Both the position numbers and the translations under genes were made by a program. From Eubacteriales bacterium (GTDB lineage: Bacteria; Bacillota; Clostridia; Oscillospirales; CAG-382): a stretch of DNA of 64,000 nucleotides. The stretch's first letter is position 1; each line of letters begins with the position of its first letter. Shown one piece after another: positions 50,891-57,787 of the stretch. The notes below the pieces were generated by a model. The model was not told where the DNA came from, did not search any database, and saw only the letters and a program-made list of their open reading frames with translations. The stretch is taken from NCBI GenBank assembly GCA_028705495.1, contig JAQWDK010000002.1:124001-188000 (forward strand). Direction: 5' to 3'.

Positions 50891-50921
50891 ATAGTCTCCC
50901 CGTTACGGGGAGACTATTTTA
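50891..50921. terminator. Bidirectional terminator after the metallophosphoesterase gene
   Basis: A perfect 12-bp stem ATAGTCTCCCCG/CGGGGAGACTAT with a TTA loop and flanking A/T runs. It serves both converging genes. Confidence 0.92.
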
Positions 50922-50927
50922 TGTAAA

Positions 50928-51353
50928 TTAAGCGCGTTTTTTACGGAGCTTCTTAATTCTTTTTTTAGCATCTCCTGAGCTGCTCGAAAACCTTCCGGCA
51001 ATAGGAACAACGGCGGCTCCAATAATTAAAGCAAGAGGTATGCCAAGCCTTAAAAGAAGATTCCCGCTACCTCCGAATAGCAGCGATATTACAAGAATCA
51101 AAGCAGCGATAGCACCGCTTGTTGTCATTGACAGGAAAAATGTTCTATCTCCACCTGCTTTTCTACTTAAAAGACCACAAAATAGCCCAGTCAGCAATGC
51201 AGAAGCGATTGCTGCGTAATCGATGTATTTCACCGGATTATCCAGTCCGGTTAATATAACCGAGATCACGAGCGAAATAATAATAAATGCAATAATGCTC
51301 CCACCAGCCGTTATCATCGCAGGAGATAACCCGCTTTTCTTTTTTTTCAACAC
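50928..51353 (-). CDS. TIGR04086-like small membrane protein
   Basis: A 141-residue protein with four predicted membrane helices (MITAGGSIIAFIIISLVISV, YAAIASALLTGLFCGLLS, MTTSGAIAALILVISLLF, LGIPLALIIGAAVVPIAG) and a basic C-terminal tail RIKKLRKKRA. The arrangement fits the Firmicute family TIGR04086 (YrzE-like), of unknown function. The start is GTG at 51353, 5 nt after GGCGG. It follows a 45-codon membrane peptide gene on the same strand. Confidence 0.68.
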   Translation of the reverse strand: MLKKKKSGLSPAMITAGGSIIAFIIISLVISVILTGLDNPVKYIDYAAIASALLTGLFCGLLSRKAGGDRTFFLSMTTSGAIAALILVISLLFGGSGNLLLRLGIPLALIIGAAVVPIAGRFSSSSGDAKKRIKKLRKKRA

Positions 51354-51456
51354 TTTACCGCCCTTTCCCAAAATTAGGTTTTCACTTTGGTACAAGTATA
51401 TGCGGACATCCCCCACAATATAATATCATGGGGTTAAATATATTGAAAAATACAGA

Positions 51457-51594
51457 TCAATGATTAAAAAGCTGCATTATTATGTTTTTAAAAAAATCAC
51501 CGCCAAGCACTGCTCTGTAAATCATCGCTAAACAAATCATAGCTGTACAAACGATCAGTATTGTCATTTTAAAGCGTATGGAGTCTTTTTTCAT
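51457..51594 (-). CDS. 45-residue single-span membrane peptide
   Basis: A small reading frame MKKDSIRFKMTILIVC... with one membrane helix (about residues 9-27) and an amphipathic tail. GGGAG lies 8 nt before ATG at 51594. It is 100 bp upstream of the TIGR04086-like gene and divergent from thrS. No homologue is known to me. It could be a short structural or regulatory membrane peptide, or a chance frame. Confidence 0.45.
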   Translation of the reverse strand: MKKDSIRFKMTILIVCTAMICLAMIYRAVLGGDFFKNIIMQLFNH

Positions 51595-51772
51595 CCCGGT
51601 TTCTCCCATTTTGCCAAACTTCCTACTAAAATTATTACCAATTGAAGGCACCTATATACATGTAATAATTGCCGCTGTTCTACTTATAATACCCGTAGAA
51701 AGTGCATTTTGTTACATGCTGTCGAAATATTTACAAATTGATTTCAAAATAAAATTTTCTGATTTTTGCTTA

Positions 51773-51801
51773 TTGACATAATTCGGCTAATGTGATAAGA
51801 T
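51773..51801 (+). promoter_or_regulatory. Promoter of the T-box-thrS unit
   Basis: TTGACA (51773-51778), 17-base spacer, TAAGAT (51796-51801). Confidence 0.75.
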
Positions 51802-51807
51802 AATCTA

Positions 51808-52012
51808 AAGGCTATGAAGGAACGAGTAATCTTATCCGTCAACCAGAGATAAAGGATACACTACGGTGTGCTGAAAGTCCTTTTTTGATTTCGAAAAGAT
51901 GAAAACCACTCCTGAGCCGCTTACGAACGCAGATTTATGCCAAAGTAAAGCCGCACCCCGCGTTAGAGGATTTACGAGTTAAACATCAAGGTGGAACCGT
52001 GTATTCTATGCA
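51808..52012 (+). promoter_or_regulatory. T-box riboswitch, threonine specifier ACC
   Basis: The leader upstream of thrS carries the T-box hallmarks: AGAGA (about 51847-51851), GCTGAAAG in stem I, the specifier loop with ACC (51905-51907, a Thr codon) followed by ACTCCTGAG, and the T-box core AAGGTGGAACCGTG (about 51988-52001). Uncharged tRNA-Thr would pair at both sites and favour the antiterminator, raising thrS expression when threonine is scarce. Confidence 0.93.
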
Positions 52013-52052
52013 CCCTTGAGAGCAGCGAGAAACTGCTCTCAAGGGATTTTTT
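52013..52052 (+). terminator. T-box attenuator terminator
   Basis: A perfect 13-bp stem CCCTTGAGAGCAG/CTGCTCTCAAGGG followed by ATTTTTTC. It competes with the T-box antiterminator. Confidence 0.93.
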
Positions 52053-52102
52053 CTTATAAATCGTGAAATTTATAAAGTTCAACTATGAAGCGTTCACGCC
52101 CC

Positions 52103-52152
52103 GAAATTCAATTAATTGAATTTCATGATTATTTGATCGGCCGCTTCGCGGC
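52103..52152. repeat. 22-bp perfect palindrome and GC hairpin between T-box and thrS
   Basis: A self-complementary 22-mer (52103-52124) with half site GAAATTCAATT is followed by GCCGC-TTC-GCGGC (52140-52152), which ends 4 bp before the GGAG of thrS. These elements are not part of a standard T-box and are transcribed when antitermination succeeds. Confidence 0.75.
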
Positions 52153-52167
52153 AGAATGGAGATTATT

Positions 52168-53931
52168 ATGAAAATTATTGAAAAAGACGGCTCTATTGTC
52201 GAATGTAATTTTACTGACGAAGTCGGCAAACACGCATTCCGTCATACAGCCTCCCACATTTTAGCCCAAGCAGTAAAACGCCTATATCCCGATACAAAAC
52301 TTGCTATCGGACCTGCTATAGACGATGGCTTCTACTACGACTTTGATACGGAGGTTCCGTTTACTCTCGAAACTCTTCCCGAAATTGAAGCCGAAATGCA
52401 GAAGATTATCAAAGAAAACATCGCTCTTGAGCGTTTTACAATGCCGAGAGATGAAGCTATCGCTTTTGTTGAAAAGCAAGGCGAACCTTACAAGGTTGAA
52501 CTCATTCGTGACCTTCCCGAAGGCGAAACAATCAGCTTCTTCAAGCAAGGTGACTTCACCGACCTATGTGCAGGCCCCCATGTACGTTACACAAGCGCGA
52601 TAAAAGCTTTTAAGCTGACATCGGTCGCAGGTGCATACTGGCGTGGAAGTGAAAAGAATAAGATGCTAACCCGTATTTATGGAACGGCATTTCCGGCAAA
52701 AGCCGATCTTGAGCAGTATCTTGATAGGCTTGAAGAGGCGAAAAAACGCGACCACCGCAAGCTTGGTAAAGAGTTAGGTCTGTTTATGATGCTTGATGAA
52801 GGCCCTGGATTCCCCTTCTTCTTACCAGATGGTATGATTTTAAAGAATAAACTCATCGACTTTTGGAGAGAGATTCACAGACGCGAGAATTATGTTGAAA
52901 TTGCATCTCCTGTAATACTCAGTAGAAAACTCTGGGAAACATCCGGCCACTGGGGTCATTACAAGAATAACATGTACACAACAACAATAGACGAAGAAGA
53001 TTTTGCGATAAAACCGATGAACTGCCCCGGTGGACTTCTTGTTTATAAATCTGATATGCATTCATATAGAGACTTACCAATTAGAATGGGTGAACTCGGG
53101 CTTGTGCATCGCCACGAAAAGTCCGGTGCACTCCATGGTTTGATGCGTGTTCGCTGCTTCACTCAGGACGATGCGCACATTTTCATGACAGAAGACCAAA
53201 TAACAAGCGAAATCAAAGCTGTGGCGAAGCTTATTGATGAGGTTTACAGCCTCTTTGGATTCAAGTATCATGTTGAACTTTCAACTATGCCGGAAGACCA
53301 CATGGGAAGTGAAGAAGAATGGGCTCACGCAACACAAGCACTCAGACTTGCTCTTGACGAATTAAACCTCCCATACAAGATTAACGAAGGTGATGGTGCT
53401 TTCTACGGTCCAAAGATAGATTTCCACCTTGAGGATTCCATCGGCAGAACATGGCAGTGCGGAACTATTCAGCTTGACTTCCAGCTACCGCAAAGATTCG
53501 AGCTTGAATATACCGGAGCAGACGGTGAGAAGCACAGACCAATAATGATTCACCGTGTTGTCTTTGGTTCAATTGAAAGATTTATTGGTATTCTTATTGA
53601 GCATTATGCGGGCAAATTCCCGACTTGGCTTGCTCCTATGCAGGTTAAGGTTCTTCCGATATCGGACAAGGTAAACGATTATGCTCAGCTTGTCGTCAAC
53701 GAACTAAAATCCACTGGAATCAGATGTGAGCTTGATACAAGGCCTGAGAAGATCGGATATAAAATAAGAGAAGCTCAGATGCGCAAGGTTCCATATATGC
53801 TTGTTGTCGGTGTAAAAGAAGCTGAGGAAGGCACGGTATCAGTCAGAAGCCGTGACAACGGAGATAAGGGTGCAATGCTGCTTTCCGACTTTTTAGCAGA
53901 TATAAAAGCTGAAATAGACCAAAAGAAATAA
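52168..53931 (+). CDS. thrS: Threonyl-tRNA synthetase lacking the TGS domain
   Basis: A 587-residue class II synthetase. The protein begins almost directly at the editing domain (HTASHILAQAVKRLYP, YYDFD, with the zinc-type DLCAGPHV). The catalytic core has FLPDGMILKNKL, the zinc ligand region MNCPGG, HEKSGALHGLMRVR (motif 2) and HRVVFGSIERFIGILIEH (motif 3). The anticodon domain follows. The N-terminal TGS domain of standard ThrRS (about 640 residues) is absent; such short forms are seen in Clostridia. ATG at 52168 follows GGAG by 6 nt. T-box control is described upstream. Confidence 0.97.
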   Translation: MKIIEKDGSIVECNFTDEVGKHAFRHTASHILAQAVKRLYPDTKLAIGPAIDDGFYYDFDTEVPFTLETLPEIEAEMQKIIKENIALERFTMPRDEAIAFVEKQGEPYKVELIRDLPEGETISFFKQGDFTDLCAGPHVRYTSAIKAFKLTSVAGAYWRGSEKNKMLTRIYGTAFPAKADLEQYLDRLEEAKKRDHRKLGKELGLFMMLDEGPGFPFFLPDGMILKNKLIDFWREIHRRENYVEIASPVILSRKLWETSGHWGHYKNNMYTTTIDEEDFAIKPMNCPGGLLVYKSDMHSYRDLPIRMGELGLVHRHEKSGALHGLMRVRCFTQDDAHIFMTEDQITSEIKAVAKLIDEVYSLFGFKYHVELSTMPEDHMGSEEEWAHATQALRLALDELNLPYKINEGDGAFYGPKIDFHLEDSIGRTWQCGTIQLDFQLPQRFELEYTGADGEKHRPIMIHRVVFGSIERFIGILIEHYAGKFPTWLAPMQVKVLPISDKVNDYAQLVVNELKSTGIRCELDTRPEKIGYKIREAQMRKVPYMLVVGVKEAEEGTVSVRSRDNGDKGAMLLSDFLADIKAEIDQKK

Positions 53932-53942
53932 TAAAAGAGGAT

Positions 53943-53985
53943 AAAACAAAACCTGAACCGTTGCGGTTCAGGTTTTGTTTTATAT
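53943..53985. terminator. Bidirectional terminator after thrS
   Basis: AAAACAAAACCTGAACCG pairs with its complement ending at 53981, an 18-bp stem with A and T flanks. It also lies beyond the stop of the converging lipoprotein gene. Confidence 0.92.
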
Positions 53986-53993
53986 ATAAATCT

Positions 53994-55454
53994 TTATGAC
54001 ATCTGTGAAGCGAGGAGAGTGTCGATACTGCTTTCTGTACAGAAAACAATAACATAGTCCGCGCCGGTTTTGGTCTTGTTGTGCGTCAAGTCAACTTTTC
54101 TCGGTGTGAGCGAATTCATTGTGAAATAAATCGTCGTTGAGAATTTCTCAGCAAGCATATTGTAGATAGGTGTTGCCGACTCATCACGATAGATAACAGC
54201 ACTCGGATAACCTGCTTTTGAAGTCTTTATTTCACGTCTACTTGAAAGAGCGTTCGCAGCCTTATTGGTTACGTTAAAGGTGAAATCATCGGGACCGTTA
54301 TAAAAATCACCAGTCTGGAAAGTATAACTGAATTTCGGTTCTAAAACAGTGAAGGTGTCTCTTGCAGTTGTTCTGTCAAGATAGGTATATCCTGCAAGGT
54401 CTCCGCCCATAACATCTTTTGTGACTATATTGAAGTCTGAAAGAGGACGCGGCGAGGAAACAGGATAATCCTCAGCAATAACTTTCAAAAGTTCTTCATA
54501 AGCGAAATAAGCTGCGTAATCAGACCAGTTGGAATATGTTCTGCTGAAAAGGTTGTATCCGTCATCTTTATGCGCTTGGAGTATAGGAAGCATATCGATA
54601 ACTTTTGTCTTAATATCGGCATCATCTCTGAATGCTTTTATAAGTTGCTGATATCTTGTTGTGTTGGTATCAGTCTTCATATCTTCGGGCACAAGTTCCG
54701 GGTAAAGCGTGATTGCGTTCGGTATCATAACATAAATTACTTCAACGGGTGTGTAATCCTGGCGTACGATATCGCGAAGCATTTCAAGATACTCAAGGTC
54801 CGTCATACCATCAGGCTTTTTAACCCCTGTTTGAAGTAATGCGAGGTCAGCGATTCTCTTTTCCTGGATAGATGTGTAGTTGTCCTTAAGCATCGTCTGG
54901 AATGCTTTAATTTCAGTTGTGCTCAGTACGTTTTCACCATTGTATTCTTTATAGGACTTATTCAGGAAGAGCTGGGAATTCAGACCAACCATAACATCAA
55001 GACCGTCAGGACGCTGAGAAACAGTTGCTTTGTAATCAGCATAGAAGATTCTTGCTGTGCTCTCTTCTTTGTCCTCGACTTTAGCTGTCATTTCAAGTCT
55101 GTTGCTTCCGGAAGTCGCGAGAGTAACCTCAGTTATAAAGTATCCGCCGACGCTTTGAACGCTGACAGGTTCTTTTCCCTTCGTTATTGTTACAACAGCT
55201 CCATCTTCGCATGTTCCGGCAATAACAACGCGGTCAGCTGTAACATTGACTATTTGGGTATATTTTGGTCTTTCTGTAAAACCGGGTTCTGTTGATTCCT
55301 CTATCTGAGAAGTCGGTGCTTCCGAAACCTCTTTGGAATTGTTCAAATCCGGGAAACTCTCGATATCGAGCGGCGGTATTGAGACGCACGATGTAATCGT
55401 GAGTGCAGTCAATGCGAGTAGGAGCATTGTCGCAATAATTTTTTGTACTTTCAT
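53994..55454 (-). CDS. DHHW/AlgX-like SGNH-type lipoprotein
   Basis: A 486-residue predicted lipoprotein (signal peptide with lipobox TITSCV, Cys about residue 23). An acidic Ser/Thr-rich linker and a short Ig-like region (YTQIVNVTADRVVIAGTCED) come first. Then comes a domain resembling the AlgJ/AlgX/DHHW polysaccharide acetylation family: MVGLNSQLFLNKSY, VIYVMIPNAITLYPELVPE, and YSNWSDYAAYFAYEELLKVI in place of the usual DxHW. A membrane O-acyltransferase partner is not adjacent. The altered DxHW raises doubt about catalysis. Role: probably cell-surface glycan binding or modification. Confidence 0.7.
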   Translation of the reverse strand: MKVQKIIATMLLLALTALTITSCVSIPPLDIESFPDLNNSKEVSEAPTSQIEESTEPGFTERPKYTQIVNVTADRVVIAGTCEDGAVVTITKGKEPVSVQSVGGYFITEVTLATSGSNRLEMTAKVEDKEESTARIFYADYKATVSQRPDGLDVMVGLNSQLFLNKSYKEYNGENVLSTTEIKAFQTMLKDNYTSIQEKRIADLALLQTGVKKPDGMTDLEYLEMLRDIVRQDYTPVEVIYVMIPNAITLYPELVPEDMKTDTNTTRYQQLIKAFRDDADIKTKVIDMLPILQAHKDDGYNLFSRTYSNWSDYAAYFAYEELLKVIAEDYPVSSPRPLSDFNIVTKDVMGGDLAGYTYLDRTTARDTFTVLEPKFSYTFQTGDFYNGPDDFTFNVTNKAANALSSRREIKTSKAGYPSAVIYRDESATPIYNMLAEKFSTTIYFTMNSLTPRKVDLTHNKTKTGADYVIVFCTESSIDTLLASQMS

Positions 55455-55485
55455 AAACTACCTCTTTCCTGAAGGAATTGTCGGT

Positions 55486-57570
55486 TTATTCAGAATCAGC
55501 GGTATTCTTTGATTCGGCTATGATTTTTTGTGCAACCGGTGCGGGAGCTTCTTCATATCTTGTAAAATCAAAAGAATAAGTTCCTCTGCCCTGAGTAATT
55601 GCTCTGAGCTGCACCGAATATGTTCCCATCTCCGAAGAGGGAATTTCCGCTTCTACAACCGTATAACCTTTTTTTGCGCTCTGATCCGTACCAAGGATAC
55701 GTCCTCTGCGCTTATTTATATCACCGATTATGTCGCCCATCATGGCGTCGGGGATATTAACTCTTAATGTGCCAATCGGTTCAAGTAGGGTAGGATTACC
55801 CTGTTTCATACCTTCTTTAAACGCAAGGTTGGCAGCTAATTTAAAGGACATTTCAGATGAGTCGACATCGTGGTATGAACCATCAAAGAGATTTGCTTTA
55901 ACCTTAATAACAGGATAACCTGCAAGCACACCCTTCGCCATCGATTCTTGAAGTCCTTTCTCAACCGCTGGATGGAAATTCTTCGGGACAGATCCTCCGA
56001 ATATTGTTTCGGTAAACTCAAGTCCTTCTTCTTCTCCCGGCGAGAATTCAATTTTTACATGACCGTATTGACCGTGACCGCCTGATTGTTTCTTATGTTT
56101 TCCTTCAACAGAGACTTTCTTTTTGATGGTCTCTCTGTAAGGAACTTTAGCTGGCTCAAGATCAACTGATACACCGAACCTGTTTTTCAGCTTTGATGTC
56201 ATTACATCAAGTTGAGTTTCTCCAAGGCCTATAAGACAAATTTGTTTTGTCTCGGCATTGTTTTCGTATTTTATAGTATTGTCTTCATCAAGAAGTTTAC
56301 TTATACCCGTGGAAATCTTATCCTCATCACCTTTAGCTTTAGGGACAATGGCAAGACGAAGATAAGGAGTAGGAAATTCGATTTTAGAATATGGCAGTGC
56401 GATTTCACCTGCTGTCAAAGTATCGTTTGTGTTTGTGTTAAGCAGTTTTGAGGTGATACCGATATCGCCGCAACAAAGTTCATCAACATCCGTTTGCTTT
56501 GATCCTCTTGCAGTTGATATTTTCGCAAACTTTTCACTTTGGCCTGTTGTAAGATTTTGCAAAATGGTATCCTTCTTAAGTGTACCATTCATAACTTTAA
56601 AATATGACATCTTACCGACAAATGGGTCGGCGACTGTTTTGAAAACGAATATTGCAGGTTCACCGTCAGGATTCATCTTAACTTCAACAGTTTCACCGTT
56701 TTCTTTAACAACAGTTTCAATCCCCTTATCGGAAGGTGAGCAAAAAGATGTTGTAATGCCATCAAGAAGACTTCTAATCCCCATAAGACCCATCGCAGAG
56801 CCACAGAAAACCGGACTGATTAGTCCATCAATGAAACCTTTATGTAATGCCTTTACGGTTTCGTCATGAGTGAATGATTCACCTGCAAAGAACTTTTCCA
56901 TAAGCTCATCGCTTGTTTCAGCGAGTGCTTCGGCTAGTGCATTAGAATACTCTGAAAGCTTATCGGTAAAACTGCTCGGGACTGCAATTTCTTTAAGTCC
57001 ATCTTTTTCGTCAGTTGAATAGGCTTTTTCAGTGATTAAGCTATAAAAGCCAATAAGTTTTTCATGTTCGTGAATTGGAACAAACACAGGACAAACGCTC
57101 GTTCCAAACTGGTTTTGAAGGCTTGCAAATGCTTTATCAAAGTTGGAGTTTTCGTCTTCCATTTTATTGATGAAAAACGCTTTCGGAACAACCCTGTCGC
57201 CCGTTGCTGCATCCCATGCAAGCTCTGTACCGGCCTTACAGCCCGATTTGCCGCTGATTACTATAATTGCACTATCAGCAACTCGTAAAGTTTGATTGAC
57301 TTCCCCAACGAAATCAAAAAATCCAGGTGCATCAAGCAAATTGATTTTTATATCATTCCACTCAACATATGCGAGTGATGTAGAAATTGATATAGTACGC
57401 TTTCTTTCTTCGGGATCAAAATCGCTGACTGTTGTTCCGTCACTTGATTTCCCGAGTCTGTCGATCGCCTTGGAGAGAAAGAGCATTGCTTCAGTGAGAG
57501 AGGTCTTTCCGTCTCCGCCATGTCCAATCAAAGCGACGTTTCTAATCTGACCGGTTTGATATTTTGCCAT
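55486..57570 (-). CDS. Elongation factor G-like GTPase (FusA2 type)
   Basis: A 694-residue paralogue of EF-G with full domain order: G domain, domains II and III, domain IV (GGHGQYGHVKIEF, GYPVIKVKANLFDGSYHDVD) and V (RRGRILGTD). G1 is GHGGDGKTS. G3 reads DAPGFFDF, where EF-G has DxPGH, so the catalytic His is replaced by Phe. G4 reads NKME where NKMD is standard. These changes fit the EF-G-like (FusA2) group rather than housekeeping EF-G. Role unknown; translation under stress or ribosome recycling are possibilities. The gene is single, with a weak promoter at 57621-57649. Confidence 0.88.
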   Translation of the reverse strand: MAKYQTGQIRNVALIGHGGDGKTSLTEAMLFLSKAIDRLGKSSDGTTVSDFDPEERKRTISISTSLAYVEWNDIKINLLDAPGFFDFVGEVNQTLRVADSAIIVISGKSGCKAGTELAWDAATGDRVVPKAFFINKMEDENSNFDKAFASLQNQFGTSVCPVFVPIHEHEKLIGFYSLITEKAYSTDEKDGLKEIAVPSSFTDKLSEYSNALAEALAETSDELMEKFFAGESFTHDETVKALHKGFIDGLISPVFCGSAMGLMGIRSLLDGITTSFCSPSDKGIETVVKENGETVEVKMNPDGEPAIFVFKTVADPFVGKMSYFKVMNGTLKKDTILQNLTTGQSEKFAKISTARGSKQTDVDELCCGDIGITSKLLNTNTNDTLTAGEIALPYSKIEFPTPYLRLAIVPKAKGDEDKISTGISKLLDEDNTIKYENNAETKQICLIGLGETQLDVMTSKLKNRFGVSVDLEPAKVPYRETIKKKVSVEGKHKKQSGGHGQYGHVKIEFSPGEEEGLEFTETIFGGSVPKNFHPAVEKGLQESMAKGVLAGYPVIKVKANLFDGSYHDVDSSEMSFKLAANLAFKEGMKQGNPTLLEPIGTLRVNIPDAMMGDIIGDINKRRGRILGTDQSAKKGYTVVEAEIPSSEMGTYSVQLRAITQGRGTYSFDFTRYEEAPAPVAQKIIAESKNTADSE

Positions 57571-57620
57571 TTCCTTTGCTCCTTATAATCAATTGTCATA
57601 TTTATGACGCAGTAATAATA

Positions 57621-57649
57621 ATTATAAGGCATTTTGCACAAAAAAACAA
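57621..57649 (-). promoter_or_regulatory. Promoter of the EF-G-like gene
   Basis: TTGTTT (57644-57649) and TATAAT (57621-57626) on the minus strand, 17-base spacer. The remaining spacer to 57787 shows no terminator that I can see. Confidence 0.55.
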
Positions 57650-57787
57650 TAGCTTAATTCGGAAATGGGTTGCGTAGCGATGTAAAATCTTAAGGTCAAT
57701 TTTTGTGCAGAATATACAAAAACCATAAGCTTTGTTCTACACGTGAGTAAAATTGAGCGAAATATTTGTCCTTATTTTGGATAATAT

